Notes: generated by a model from the letters alone, not told the origin. 64,000 nt of DNA from Balaenoptera acutorostrata (GCF_949987535.1 NC_080067.1:79199985-79263984), one strand, 5' to 3'; numbered from the stretch's first letter, positions 1 through 12,246 are shown. Program-made: numbers and translations.

Positions 1-1199
1 GAACAAACCAGATTCGTGTGTTTCAACAGGGACAACTCTCAAGACGTGCTGTGGAGTAAAAAATGCAATTGCCAAACCACGGGTGGTACGTGATGCCATC
101 TATGTGAAAACACCCGCACAAACACAGTGTATTTTGTATAGGTTTGTATATCAGTAAAGGAATGGAAATGTCTATGTTTTTTAAAGTTCTGGAGCATACA
201 TATCAAACCCATAAACGGTAGTTACCCGTGGGGAGGTGGATACGGGGATAAAGATTGAAAGGGCTGGACAAAGAAACTTTAGATTTATCAGTAAGGTTCT
301 AATGTTTTAAAAGAAAAAACTCATTTATGTATGTAATTAAACCTATTTTTTTTTTTTTTTAAATCTAAACTTCTCTGTGTAAAGGCAAAGCGTGGGGTTT
401 GGGGTTGGAGGGTGTGGACTGAAGCCCTGCTCCACCCCTTGTTACTCTGTGCCTCTGGGGCTGTTGTTGAACCACCTGCCTCAGTTACCGCCTGGGTGAA
501 TATATATATGCTAGTTATAATTAGCGTTTGTTTTAAAAAAAACAGTCTAGAGTCTCTGTAAAGACAGGCTCAAAATACATCCAAGTTCTCTCCCCAAGGA
601 CAGAGAAAAGAGAGTGATCAGGAAGGAGTCACTTGAGTTTCCTAAGAGACTAACATTACTTCTTTCCCTTCCCTTCTCCTCTCCTTTACTCCCAGGAGAA
701 GGGAAGGGAAAGACGCAAACATTTATGATGGCTTTACTGTGCCCCAGGCTCTGTACTGGGTGCACTCAGAGCTCATTTTACAGATGTGAGCCCTGAAGCA
801 GGTTCAGCGATGTTGAGAGGCTCACCTCAGGGGGACATCAAAGATCTGGATTCAGATCTAGATTCACGCAAATCCTGAGCAGCTCACAGCAGGGGCAGCA
901 GCAGCAAGAGTAGCAACATCCACTGCTACCCTGGGATGTCATTTAATTGTCATAAAGAAAAGTTTTGTTACTCACATTTTATAAGTGAAAAAAAATGAGA
1001 TGCAAGAGACGTGGAGTAAGCCAGCACAAAGTCACAGGTCTGTCTCACTCCAAAGTCCAAGCTCTTAACCAGGCTACTCTATGGCCTCCCTCCTCTACCT
1101 ACCATCTTCCCATGCCCACCCTCCTCTACCTACCATCTTCCCATGCCCAGGAGATTCTGGCCTCCCCCCAGGGAGATTCTATCAGAATCTCTAAAAAGT
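1..1199. other. Intergenic, mostly unassigned
   Basis: No gene seen. It holds a T-run at 347-360, weak MIR-like stretches near 400-500 and 735-830, and a perfect 31-base tandem duplication at 1088-1149. Short open frames here lack any family signature. Confidence 0.6.
1088..1149. repeat. 31-bp perfect tandem duplication
   Basis: Two identical adjacent 31-base copies (1088-1118 and 1119-1149) of a pyrimidine-rich unit beginning CCCTCCTCTACC. No third copy is seen. Confidence 0.9.
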
Positions 1200-1208
1200 G
1201 GAAAGGGA

Positions 1209-1700
1209 TTGAGTTATTTGTAGTGAGGTGGATGGACCTAGAATCTGTCATACAGAGTGAAGGAAGTCAGAAAGAGAAAAACAAATACCGTATGCTAACA
1301 CATATATATGGAATCTAAAAAAAAAAAAAAAGGTTCTGTAGGGGCCGGACAGGAATAAAGACACAGACGTAGAGAATGGACTTGAGGACACGGGGAGGGG
1401 GAAGGGTAAGCTGGGACGAAGTGAGAGAGTAGCATGGACATATATACATTACCAAATGTAAAATAGATAGCTAGTGGGAAGCAGCTGCATAGCTGCGGCT
1501 ATGCCTAGCTGGGAGATCAGCTCGGTGCTTTGTGACCACCTAGAGGGGTGGGATAGGGAGGGTGGGAGGGAGATGCAAGAGGGAGGAGATAAGGGGATAT
1601 ATGTATATGTATAGCTGATTCACTTTGTTATACAGCAAGAAACTAACACAACAATGTTAAGCAATTATACTCCGATAAAGATGTTAAAAAAAAAGGGGGG
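1209..1700 (+). mobile_element. 5'-truncated L1 (ORF2 C-terminus and 3' end)
   Basis: Sense-strand L1 remnant beginning in the last codons of ORF2 (about 1209-1318), then the 3'UTR and an A-rich tail. It is flanked by the 9-base duplication GGAAAGGGA (1200-1208 and 1701-1709). It is nearly identical to the element at 41343-41845 apart from a small hairpin-forming change at 1487-1504. Confidence 0.85.
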
Positions 1701-1833
1701 GGAAAGGGAGAGGGCAGCCACGCACAGCTCCTGGTGGCAGCCACCGCTCTAGACTGGGTTAGTGGATCAGGTTGACTGGTTTGTGGGGGTGGGTGCATGG
1801 AATCCCGTGGCCACCTGGATTGCAGCAAGACTT

Positions 1834-2159
1834 TTTTTTTTTTTAGTTTATTTATTTTTGACTGTGTTGGGTCTTCATTGCTGCACGTGGGCTTTCTCTA
1901 GTTGCGGGGAGCGGGGGCTACTCTTCGCTGCGGTGCACCGGCTTCTCATTGCAGTGGCTTCTCTTGTTGCGGAGCACGGGCTCTAGGCATGTGGGCTCAG
2001 TAGTTGTGGCTCACGGGCTCTGGAGCACAGGCTCAGTAGTTGTGGCGCATGGGCTTAGTTGCTCCGCAGCATGTGGGATCTTCCTGGACCAGGGATCGAA
2101 CCCGTGTCCCCTGCGTTGGCAGGCGGATTCTTAACCACTGTGCCACCAGGGAAGTCCTA
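1834..2159 (-). mobile_element. CHR-type tRNA-Glu SINE
   Basis: Full-length SINE in reverse: T-run at left, tRNA-derived head (GGTTCGATCCC type) at right, ending ACCAGGGAAGTCC. Perfect 11-base TSD CAGCAAGACTT at 1823-1833 and 2160-2170. Confidence 0.92.
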
Positions 2160-2239
2160 CAGCAAGACTTCTGATAGAGGAGATCTTCAGACATGAAAGG
2201 ACATGAAGGAAACATGGGAGATGAAAACCGATACTGCTT

Positions 2240-2720
2240 GTATGGTGGGTTGAATTGTGTCTCCTAAAAAGATATGTCGGAGTCCTCACCCCTGGTACCT
2301 GTGAACATGACCTTATTTGGAACTCGGGTCTTTGCAGATGTAATCTAGTTAGATGAACTCATACTGGATCAGGGTGAGCCATAAATCCAATGACTGATGT
2401 CCTTATAAGAGGGAAATTTGGACATAGAGACACAAAGAAGACACACGTAGAGGGAAGAATGCCACGTGAAGATGAAGACAGACATGGAGTGATGCAGCTA
2501 CAGCGAAAGAACGTCAAGGATTGCCAGCAACCAACAAAAGTTAGGAAGAGGCAAGGAAGTATTTTTCCCTAGAGTCTTTGGACGGGACATGGCCCTGCTG
2601 ACACCTTGACGTAAGACTTCTAGCCTCTAGAACTGTGAGAGAGAGAATGAATTTGTGTTGTCTAAGCCGCCCAGTCTGTGGTAATGTGTGTGCTAGGCAG
2701 CCCTAGCAGACTCAAACAAC
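2240..2720 (+). mobile_element. MLT1-like solo LTR (ERVL-MaLR fossil)
   Basis: Recognised by GGTTGAATTGTGTCTCCTAAAAAG at the left, GACCTTATTTGGAA and CTTTGCAGATGTAATC inside, TGTCCTTATAAGAG, and AACTGTGAGAGAG with a TTGTGTTGTCTAAGCC-like end. It is old and diverged, with no internal retroviral sequence. Confidence 0.8.
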
Positions 2721-5180
2721 GTGATTGCTCCATAGCTGATTGGGCAACATATCAGCTGTGTTGCCCATATCATGCGGACTTGGGTAGTGGGACAAAGGGC
2801 TTTTTCCTTGACCCTAATTTATTTTATTGTCCTCTTGGATGAAAATAAAGAAAACATCTTCCAATCAAATAGGTGGTTTATGCAAAACCTGGAGAGATGG
2901 TTAGTACTGAAGACAGGATTTAAATTCATAAACACCTCAATGAACTGCAGTAATGGGCCAAATTTTATAAGTTGAAATTTAACAAGGACAGAGTCCTTTA
3001 TTTAGGTTCAAAGAACCAACTGTGTGCATGCAAAGTGAGGAACCCCTGGCTTAATGACAGCTCATATAATACAAGGTGTTGGTCGCAACTGAATATGAGC
3101 CAACAATGCATAGCATAGCATAGCAGTTACTAAAAAAGGTAGTACATCTTTAGGGTGCTCTACTGCCAAGGAGAAATAAGATGAGCATCCTATGGGCCTC
3201 TGGACAGGTCAGGCCACATCTAGCACTTCATTGAGCTCTGGGTACCATGTTTCAGTATTTTGACACTACTCAGCATCCAGGGAAAGAGAGCCAGGAAACT
3301 GAGGGGTCCAGAAACTGTCATGCAAGGATAACCAGGGAATCTAGGCTTGTTTTCCCTGGAGATAAGAAGATGTGGGAACATGGGACATGTCTTTAAACAC
3401 TAACAGTTCTTGTGAAGCAGAAGAAATGGGCCAACTGGGTAGTGTTCTAGGAGAAGGCTCCTAACCAGTGGCTTATGCACTGATCATGAGCAGCCATCTC
3501 AGTTTTGGGGCACAACTGTTGATTTTGCAGCATTTATCCTCTCTTTTTCCAATAACAGCACCCAGATTTCCTTTGTGAAACCACTCCACCCCCACTTTCT
3601 CCATGGTTCCCTGGTGGGCATATGACTCAGGCTTAGCCAATCAGAGGGCTCAGTCCCTTTGGCCATAGCAGTCTGCTCAGGGATGGGCATGTGACCCAAG
3701 GCACATCACTGAGTGTCTATCCCAGGCATATTGTTGCAAATACCGGGCAAAGACTCTCTCCTTCCATTAGGATAATGAAGCTGGTCGGATAGAAACCTGG
3801 AGGTGCTGGAGGCCAGCTTGCCAAGATGGGAAAGGAGCCTGCTTGAGAATGAAGTCAACACAGGAAAAAAAGACAAGAAATGGAGACAGAAAGATTTCTG
3901 CTGGCACCATGTGACCGCCTGGATCCAGCCGTGACTGAAGCTTGCTTGTGACATGACACAGTACAATCCCCTTTATGCTTTCATCAGTTTGAGTTAAGGC
4001 TTGCTCATTTGCAATCAAGTGTCCTAACATATCACAAGACAGCTGCAAGAATAACAAGCTGTCTGATGACATCGTACAGAAGGAATTACAATGGTCAACA
4101 TTTATTGAGCACCTTCTATATGTAGAAATTGTGGTAGATTTTCATTTAAAGTTTAACTTTTAATAGAGTTTATGTGCACATAGTTCTACAAGTTAAATAG
4201 TTCTGTAAGACTTGTGAAAGCAACTGTCTCTTGCAACTCAGACCCTATTTCCAACTCTTCAGAGGCAATCACTTTCAACGTTTCAGCTAATTCTTTATCT
4301 ATTGACTTTTCACTGTGGAAGATGAGGATTTAGCTTATTTTCGTTCTGCCTGTCCCCACCTCACAGCACACTTCCCATCCCCCATTCCTTTCCATTTAGT
4401 TCTGTTGTAATTTTTAGGTCAGTATTCACTGTTTATATTTTTGACTTTGTAAACTCTATTCACAGCTTATTAGTATACTATGATTACTTCTTCTTGCACA
4501 ACATTTTGTTTTTGCTAGAGTTAACAATTGTCTTACATTTTTCATTTGCTTAGTCGTCTGTATACTTGTTACTAATTCAACCCCAAACTCTCTCCCATGT
4601 GTGCAAATCTCTAGTCAATATGTTCAAAACATTAGGTGGTCTGTCAGTGGCATCTTCCTTAGCAGACCTTCTGATGGGCCCCGGTGTGGACCAGTCGCCC
4701 TCTAGGCTTTGGCCACAGCTGTTATCCTGGGACCTCCCCTCATCATCAGCTAGAGAGTCCCTTTGCTCCTTGTTTTATTCTTCTTCTTTCTTGGTTTACT
4801 ATCTCTTGCTCAGAGCACATGCTCAAGTAGTTTCCTGAGAAATGGGGTTCATGGAGTTAAAGGTTTGAGATCTTCTCTGAAAGTGTTTCACACTCACATT
4901 TAATTGCTGTAGGTTGGATATCATTTTCCCTCAGAATTTTGAAGATCTTGTTCCCTTGGGTTCTGGCTTTCCACAGTAGCTATTGAGAAGGTGAGGCCAT
5001 TCTGATTCTGGATCCTTTGTATGGAACCTGTTGTTTTGTTTTGGTTTGGTTTTGCTTCTTCAAAGCTTGTAGGATCTTCTCATTATCCCCAGTGAGCTGC
5101 CCCAGCAGATCTAAAGATAAATAAGCCAGTCCCCAAGGAGCTCCAAGGCCAATGGAGAACACAGGTGGTTACTGTGTAAC
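2721..5180. other. Intergenic; unassigned plus an old L1-like segment
   Basis: 2721-4120 shows no gene or repeat that I can name. About 4120-5110 resembles an antisense fossil of a long interspersed repeat, including CCCTCAGAATTTTGAAG and AGGATCTTCTCATTATCCCCAGTG. It is probably L1M-derived, but the family name is uncertain. Confidence 0.45.
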
Positions 5181-5183
5181 AAC

Positions 5184-6045
5184 TTACCCCCAAAGTTAGA
5201 GGCTTAAAACTATAAACATTTGTTATCTCATGGTTTCTATGGGTCAGGAATCTGACATAGCTTAGCCAGGTTCCTCTAACTCAGCGTCTCCATTCCAAAA
5301 CCAATCAAGTGACAACTAGGGCAGCCGTCATCTCAAAGGCCTGACTGAGGGGAATCTGCTTCCAGCCCACTCTTGTGGCAGTAGACCCACCTCAAGTCCT
5401 TACTGACAATTAGCCAGAGACATCTGTTCCTTGTCGCATGGGCCTCTCCATAGGACCACTCCAAAATGGCAGTGTGCTTCCTCCAAAGTGAGGGCTCTGA
5501 CACGGAGAGCCCAAATCAGAAGCCACAGACATTCCTTTTGTAACCAATATCAGAAGTTACATCCCTTAGGGCTTCCCTGGTGGCGCAGTGGTTGAGAATC
5601 TGCCTGCCAATGCAGGGGACACGGGTTCGAGCCCTGGTCTGGGAAGATCCTACATGCCGCGGAGCAACTGGGCCCGTGAGCCACAATTACTGAGCCTGCG
5701 CGTCTGGAGCCTGTGCTCCGCAACAAGAGAGGCTGTGATAGTGAGAGGCCCGCGCACCGCGATAAAGAGTGGCCCCCGCTTGCCACAACTAGAGAAAGCC
5801 CTCGCACAGAAACGAAGACACAACACAGCCATAAATAAATAAATTAAAAGAAAACCAAAAAACAAAAAACTTGATGTTTAAAAAAAAAAAAGAAGTTACA
5901 TCCCTTAACTTTTGCCACATTCTTGTCATTAGAAGGGAGCCTAGTCCACACTCAAGGGGAGAGTGTTGCCTACGGAAACATACCAAGAGGCAGGGGTCAT
6001 TGAGAGCCATCCTACTAGCGGCCACCTACCACAACAGGCAAATGG
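5184..6045 (-). mobile_element. Ancient LTR-like repeat split by a SINE
   Basis: ACTTACCCCCAAAGTTAGAGGCTTAAAAC at the left and GCGGCCACCTACCAC at the right look like the ends of an old mammalian interspersed repeat, possibly LTR-type, in reverse. It is interrupted by the SINE at 5569-5890. The family name is not certain. Confidence 0.35.
5569..5890 (+). mobile_element. CHR-type tRNA-Glu SINE (young)
   Basis: Full-length: head GGGCTTCCCTGGTGGCGCAG, B-box-like GGTTCGAGCCC, AAATAAATAAAT tail and final A-run. Perfect 17-base TSD AGAAGTTACATCCCTTA at 5552-5568 and 5891-5907. Little decay, so a fairly recent insertion. Confidence 0.95.
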
Positions 6046-7112
6046 GTGATTAGAGCACGGGTGGTAAGTGCCTAGAGAAGTGAGTGCAGGTTCTGCCTGA
6101 GGAGATCAAGGAGGGCTTCCCAGAGGAAGAAGCTTTGGGTTGAAATGTGAAAGATGAGTAAGAGATATCCCAGGTAGACCAGGGGGTAGAAGAGCATCAC
6201 AGGCAAAGAAAAAATGTGCAAAAGCCAGAGCTGTGAAAAGGCTCGGTGGGCTCTCCGAGCAACACGGCAGAGCGTGGAGCAGCGAGCTGAGATGCAGGGC
6301 TCTCCCAAGGAGTTGGTGCTTTATCTTGGAGGCGCCAGAGAACCATGACTAGCTTTCAGGGGCGTGAGATGACCAGGTTTGTGTTTCAGGACACTCTCTA
6401 GGTGCTGGGTAAGTGGGAGGGCTGGAGGAGCAGAGGCGGGAGGCCGGGCACAGTGAGGAAGCTGCGACAGGTGTCCAGGTGAAAGTGGGGACGCTGATCT
6501 GGGGCGAGGTAAACGTGACTAATGGGGCCTCTACAGTGTCAGTGAAAAGGGATTCAGCCTGTCTGTGAGCCAGGTGAATGGAGGAGGTGGAGAAAGGAGG
6601 AAAGGGTGAGAATGGAAGGAGGTGTTGCCCAGCCCCGAGCCGGTTGACTGGTAGGCAAACAGTGAGCAGGCAGGGTCTTGCTCCTGCGTTATGGGAAGGT
6701 TCGCAGGGTTGGGTGGTAACTTTGGGAGGCTGGGAAGAAAGGTCAGGGTGGAGATGTCAGTGCCATTTTGGGTCCCTGGTTTGGTCCCAGGAGACCCATC
6801 TCTAAGTCCTGTTGATGGCTCTCCCTCCATACCTTTTAGATGGCTGCCCATCTGCGGCTTAGAACTCCAGCCCACCCCAGCAGCCTTCAGAGCTAGGCCT
6901 ACCTTTGCCCTTCTGAAGTTCATGGAAGACCTTGAGCCTTTGAACTAACAGCCTTACCGCCTCCTCTTTCTCTACGTGACTGTGGGCAAGTGAGTCACTT
7001 TTCAGTCTTCTGTCTATAAAATGAGGGGCTTGGACCAGCTGCTCCCCATCATTCCTGCCCATGCTGACTTGCTGGGATCCCATCTCTCACCCATCTCTCT
7101 GGGTTCCATGGG
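6046..7112. other. Intergenic; L2-like and MIR-like pieces
   Basis: 6060-6260 resembles an antisense L2 (GGAGGGCTTCCCAGAGGAAG). 6955-7045 resembles the MIR core (TGACTGTGGGCAAGTGAGTCAC). The GC-rich middle (6430-6900) carries overlapping open frames on both strands, the longest 130 codons, with no family signature. Confidence 0.5.
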
Positions 7113-7127
7113 CTCCAGGCTGTTTCT

Positions 7128-7426
7128 TTTTTTTTTTTTTTTTTTAATTTTATTTATTTATTTATGGCTGTGTTGGGTCTTCGTTTCTGTGCGAGGGCTT
7201 TCTCTAGTTGCGGCGAGTGGGGGCCGCTCTTCATCGCGGTGCACGGGCCTCTCACTATCGCGGCCTCTCTTGTTACGGAGCATAGGCTCCAGACGCGCAG
7301 GCTCAGTAGTTGTGGCTCACGGGCCCAGTTGCTCCGCGGCATGTGGGATCTTCCCAGACCAGGGCTCGAACCCGTGTCCCCTGCATTGGCAGGCAGATTC
7401 TCAACCACTGCGCCACCAGGGAAGCC
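7128..7426 (-). mobile_element. CHR-type tRNA-Glu SINE
   Basis: Full-length in reverse, with a T-run then TTTATTTATTTATGGCTGTG at left and ACCAGGGAAGCC at right. 15-base TSD CTCCAGGCTGTTTCT at 7113-7127 and 7427-7441. A 170-codon open frame through it comes from the SINE body and is not a gene. Confidence 0.95.
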
Positions 7427-7441
7427 CTCCAGGCTGTTTCT

Positions 7442-8344
7442 GTAACATGCGTTCCAGCCACCCTGATGGCTATCTCCTTTCCTCCTTCCTTCTACTCAGG
7501 CCTGCCCTGGGGAGCCCGGAGAGGCTGCAGTGAGCTCAGCTCCTCTTCCTTCTGCACACATTTTTTGAGGTTTGGTCTTGTTTCCAGTGGAGCACTTCGG
7601 TACTGGGACCAGGATGTCCTGGCCTGGGATCTGCCCAGCATACTACGAACCATCAGTCAGGCGGAGTCTTGCAGAAGTCATGTAGTCCATCCCCTTGCTC
7701 CAGACAGAACTACTTTATTTATCAGAGATAATCTTTAAATAAGTACAGAAGAAAAATTCACACCTTCATGGTAACACGTTCATATTTTACAATCCTCAAT
7801 GGTGCGGTTCTCTGGTGGATGTAGCCTAAATCCTTCAGGGAGCCATAAAAGGGAACAAAGCTGCCCTCTAAGGGCTCCTGGATAGAAGACTCAGACTGGG
7901 GCCGGCCCCACTTAGCTTTCCCTCTCCAGAGGGAGGCCTTCCCAGCAGGCCTCCAGGTGGGAAGGGGACCCCTTCTTTTCCCTCCTGCACTCTCTGACTA
8001 GGCCCAGCACACACCTGCCTTGGCCCAGAGCTGCAGTTGCCTTTGGCACCCAGAGGGTCTAAGGATATTATGTAACTGATCTTGGCCAGACATTCTGGTT
8101 CCACAGGTACGGCCTGCAAAGTTAAAAATTGTTCTAAAAATGCAATGCAGCTGCCTAAACACACAGCCCTGGAGGAGGAGGCTGGCAGGCAGAGGCCACA
8201 GTCAGCAAAAGGAAGTGTTTTCCATGGGGACTTTGGGCCCAGTGCTCTGACACCAAGGGAAACATCAAACTCGGGGACCAGTGGTACATGCCTGCTCCCC
8301 AGAGATAGGTTTTATGGCTTAACACCCTCTGAGCTTTCTTTCTT
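7442..8344. other. Intergenic, unassigned
   Basis: No gene recognised. Open frames at 7310-7738 and 8082-8537 run into adjoining SINEs and show no conserved motif. Confidence 0.5.
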
Positions 8345-8466
8345 TCTTTTTTTTTTCTGGCCGCGCTGTGCGTCCTACGGGATCTTAGTTCACCAACCAG
8401 GGATCGAACCCATCCCCCCTGCAGTGGAAGTGGGGAGTCTTAACGACTGGACCGCCAGCGAAGTCC
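8345..8466 (-). mobile_element. Short tRNA-Glu SINE
   Basis: Short tRNA-type SINE in reverse: T-run, CCAACCAGGGATCGAACCC, then GACTGGACCGCCAGCGAAGTCC. Flanking CTGAGCT on both sides is a probable TSD. Confidence 0.85.
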
Positions 8467-8769
8467 CTGAGCTGTTTTCTTTAGAACCTACTGTGTCTCC
8501 CTGTGAGAAAGCTGCTCTGGCCCCACCTCCTCCATAATCCCATCCAGTCTCTACCTGTGTCTGTTTTGGGGTCTTGCTTTTTGTTTTTTGATGTCTTGTT
8601 CCCTTTCCATACTTTTAGGCACCTCTGACCTTCCTCTGCTTCTTCTTTTCTGGTCCCTTCTCTTCTTCCTTTTCCTTTTTCCCCCTCCTTGCTTCCACTC
8701 CCCTCAACCCACTAAGTAATGGGGATGGGAATTCCTTTTTCCCCCTCCTTAAACTCTGCCCCCCTTTCT

Positions 8770-9200
8770 AAGCCCCTGGGACTTGTCCTGGTAGAGGGAG
8801 GCAGACTCTGGTCCCTCCAGCTGTGATCTTGGGGAAGTCCCTCCTCCTCTCTTGGCCTCTGTGAAACGGGGACAACAATATCCACTTTATTCGCTGCTTC
8901 ACAAAATGTTTGTAAAAATCACAAGAGGCGACACTGATTTCTGTACACATATACAAGGGCTTAAATTATTTTTCCTTCAGTTCATTAATTTGTTACATAT
9001 TTGTTAAGCACGTATGATTTGCCAGGCATTATGGTAGGTTCTGGAATATATAAGGAAAGATAACTGATGGAGTAGGCCCTGAACCTGCTCATTAGAATCA
9101 CATTCAGGGCTTCAGAAAAGACAAACTCCCAACCTCCACCCAGACCTACATGTCAGGGTCTGCAAAGATGGGGCCCAAGGAGGCAGGGGTAGAGTCTGTG
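8770..9200. repeat. MIR-like, L2-like and possible MER5A fragments
   Basis: 8840-8960 resembles a MIR (CTCTTGGCCTCTGTGAAACGGGGACAAC). 8970-9075 resembles an L2 end (TTTGCCAGGCATTATGGTAGG). 9085-9150 may be a MER5A piece. All are diverged. Confidence 0.45.
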
Positions 9201-9491
9201 TTTTTATAGCTTCTCAGGTAGGCACGACCCTCAGGCTTGGAAACCAGCGTGCTGGTGAAGGAAGGAGCTGAGGGTGGGCTGGGAGGAGGGAGGACAAAGC
9301 CAGAACCCACACTGGGAAGACATAGACAGGCCAAGGTGAGGATGGCAGAGGAAGATGGTGGAAGAAGCTGGTGACAGAGAACCAAGAGGGCATTTTTCTC
9401 TTGCCTCTTGACTAGGTCTGTCCATGTATATCCATTGCCAGACTGGCCAGAGATTAAAGGCCTGTGATGGAGTCCTTTAAAAGGTAATGAA

Positions 9492-9817
9492 GGACTTCCC
9501 TGGTGGTTCAGTTGTTAAGAATCCGCCTGCCAATGCAGGGGACACGGGTTTGAGCCCTGGTCCAGGAAGATCCCACATGCCGCGGAGCAACTTAGCCCAT
9601 GCGCCACAACTACTGAGCCTGTGTGCCACAACTACTGAAGCCCACGCGCCCTAGAGCCTGTGCTCTGCAACAAGAGAAGCCACCACAATGAGAAGCCCGT
9701 GCACTGCAATGAAGAGTAGCCCCCTCTCGCCGCAACTAGAGAAAATCCGTGAGCAGTGATGAAGACCCAATGCAGCCAAAAATAAATAAATAATTAATTA
9801 ATTAATTTTTTAAAAAA
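9492..9817 (+). mobile_element. CHR-type tRNA-Glu SINE
   Basis: Full-length: GGACTTCCCTGGTGG head, GGGTTTGAGCCC, AATAAATAAATAATTAATTAATTA tail. TSD GTAATGAA at 9484-9491 and 9818-9825. It has the two-block body (GCCACAACTACTGA repeated), pointing to an older subfamily than the copies at 5569 and 7128. Confidence 0.92.
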
Positions 9818-9825
9818 GTAATGAA

Positions 9826-10581
9826 AATAATCACAAAGGAAATGTAGTAGTTCTAATCATTTCTTCATGATGGGTGGCTTTCTCCCCTCAGCTAGGATAT
9901 TTTATAGGATATTTTCTCACAGATCTGCCTTCCCCTATTTGTTTTGTCTAGAGGACCATTCTAAAAGTAGGCCTACGTTTTCTACTTTTTCTTGGTGTAC
10001 TTATAAATAAAAAATAAGGTTTGTTTGTTTCTTAAATATTCGTGATATTTATTCTGATGTTTATGAAGCAATTACTAAGTTGTGTTGCCTAGAAATTTAA
10101 ACTTATGCCCATTAAGAAATGAAGGAACAGTTAAAAAAAAATCTAATGCCTCCAACCATGATGATTTCATATACATTTTTTTTTTAAACTTTAAAAGGGT
10201 CCTTTAGGAAGGAACATAATCCGATGTTCAGTAATTCATTCTACTACAGTATCTTTTTTTCTTCTGTTAAATTTAAAGTTAAAATGAGTATCTGTAATTT
10301 TTAAATGTTAACAGTGACTTTGTTTTTCATGCGATAATTATCTGAGTAGCCAGGCATTGTTGATGGTAGGAGTAGTGAACAAAACAGATGAAGATTCTGG
10401 GAGAGTTGCATTCCAGTTGGGGAAGGATAATAAGCCAAATTAACTAGATGAAATAAGAGCAAGGTTAGCATGGTAGATACTAACAAAATGCTAAGGAGAA
10501 AAAACAAAAGTCAGGGATGAGTAATACAAAATGAGAATGAAGGAGACATGTTAGAGTTTTAGATAGGGGGCCTGGAAGATC
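9826..10581. other. AT-rich intergenic with an L2-like piece
   Basis: No gene. About 10330-10470 resembles an antisense L2 fragment (GCCAGGCATTGTTGATGG, GTGAACAAAACAGATG). The rest is unassigned. Confidence 0.45.
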
Positions 10582-10975
10582 TCCTGAACTTTTTAAACTT
10601 TTCATCGCAGAAAATTTCAAACATATGCAAAGTTAGAATAATAAAACAAATACCTATATATCCATCACTCACTTTCAGCAAATATTTAATTTTGCTAATT
10701 TGGTTTTATCTAGTTTTCCCCAATTTTTTGTTTATTTTTTTGCCGTGGGGTTTTAAAAAGCAACTCTGAGATTTCACATTAGTTCTCCTGTTAATGCTCC
10801 AGTAAGCATCTTAACTGATAAGCTCATTCTAAAAATTACATATTTACCCTGCTTTTTCACACCCCACAAAATGAACAATAATCCCTTAATGTCATCTAAT
10901 AACCAGTCCATAGTCTCATTGCCAATAGATTCAAAAGTATCTTTTTACACTTGGTTTTGAAACAGGATAATAAAG
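10582..10975 (-). mobile_element. Ancient L1M-type 3' fragment
   Basis: TTTCATCGCAGAAAATTTCAAACATATGCAAAG followed by CCTATATATCCATCACTCACTTTCAGC and AATCCCTTAATGTCATCTAATAACCAGTCCATAGTC match the diverged L1M 3' repeat type, also present at 55972-56400. Family assignment is tentative. Confidence 0.5.
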
Positions 10976-11039
10976 GTTAATTCTAAATGGTAACATAGAT
11001 TTTAATACTTTGTTTTTCAATTTTTTTACCGTGAACATG

Positions 11040-12040
11040 TATTGCTTTTATAATTTTTTTTAAGTATAATTTTGAAAGGAAAAAGAATAGATGACAAACT
11101 GGAGAAAAATCTTGCAGCAAATAAGACAAAAAATTAGGTTCATAAATAACTAATCAAGACTGATAATAAGCAAAGAATATGAACTAAATTTCTTTCAAGA
11201 GGAAATTAAACAGTAAATGAACACCATGCTGTACCAGATTTAGTCAACCATATTCAGTCATATTAACACCAACACTAAAGCTCTCTGCAGAGTTGGTGAA
11301 GACTCGCTCACACACTGCTAGAAGAGTGAAGATTGTTACACTGGGGAACAACATAGCCATAAAGGATTAAAAAGCTATAAACAAGGGAGGGATAAATTGG
11401 GAGATTGGGATTGCCATATACACACTACTGTAAATAAAATAGATAACTAATAAGAACCTACTGTGTAGCACAGGGAACTCTACTCAATACTCTGTAATGG
11501 CCTATATAGGAAAAGAATCTAAAAGAGTGGATACATGTATATGTATAACAGAGTCACTTTGCTGTACACCTGTACAGAGTCACTTTACAACACAACATTG
11601 TAAATCAACTATATTCCAATAAGAATTTAAAACAAAACAAAACAGGAAGGCTATAAACAAACATGTATTTATCTTTAGCTGCAAAAAGAAGCAAACTAAA
11701 TATTCAGCAATAAGAAAATGAATAAATAAATAATGGTTCATCAACTTGATGGACGATCAGCCTGCCCTTAAAAATTCTATGTGTGAAGACTATAGCATTA
11801 TGAAAGAGCATTTATGATGAAATGTTAAGTGATGTGAAAAATATAAAACAGATTACAAGTTCAGTGATATCAAATATGTATGTATTTGGACAAACAGGAA
11901 AGACTAGACAGAAAAAAATAACATCGTTGGGTTAGAATGCTAAGATCCTATAAGGTGATTTATTTTTCCTTTAAAATTTCCTTTAACATCTTCGTATTGT
12001 TTTTACAATAATTCTTTTTAAAGAGAGGTCAGGATATGGG
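11040..12040 (+). mobile_element. Ancient L1M fragment, interrupted by a younger L1
   Basis: 11090-11373 and 11661-12040 read as the end of a diverged L1 ORF2 and its 3'UTR (ACACTGCTAGAAGAGTG, CAGCAATAAGAAAATGAATAAATAAATAATGG, GAAATGTTAAGTGATGTG). The younger L1 at 11385-11649 splits it. Confidence 0.6.
11385..11649 (+). mobile_element. 5'-truncated artiodactyl-type L1 3' end
   Basis: About 265 bases of L1 3'UTR (GGGAGATTGGGATTGCCATATACACAC, AATAAAATAGATAACTAATAAGAACC) with an A-rich tail. 11-base TSD GCTATAAACAA at 11374-11384 and 11650-11660. Confidence 0.88.
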
Positions 12041-12246
12041 TAAAAATGTGGAATGATGTGGAAAATATGCTCCCATGCTATCTCCTCCTCTCTGGAAGTC
12101 TTGCCCAGGTCCCCCGTCCTGCCAGCCCTCGCTGTCCGCACCCTGGGCGAGTCCTGAAGGGAGCCAGCTAGGTAAACTCCATCTCAGCCCCGAGCAAGCC
12201 CTGGCGCCCGGGGCGCTCCCCTTTGCTGAGCCCGCCTCCCTGCCAA

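Noticed and set aside
2240..2720. Endogenous retrovirus with coding capacity
   Set aside because: Only an old solo LTR-like sequence is visible. There are no gag, pol or env frames next to it.
5569..5890. tRNA gene or Pol III transcript gene
   Set aside because: B-box-like GGTTCGAGCCC is present, but the unit is a SINE with A-tail and TSDs, repeated many times in the window.
7021..7533. 170-codon open frame on the plus strand
   Set aside because: Most of it is the reverse-strand body of a CHR SINE. The same translated phrases recur at 1949, 5550, 20002 and 24621, wherever a SINE lies.
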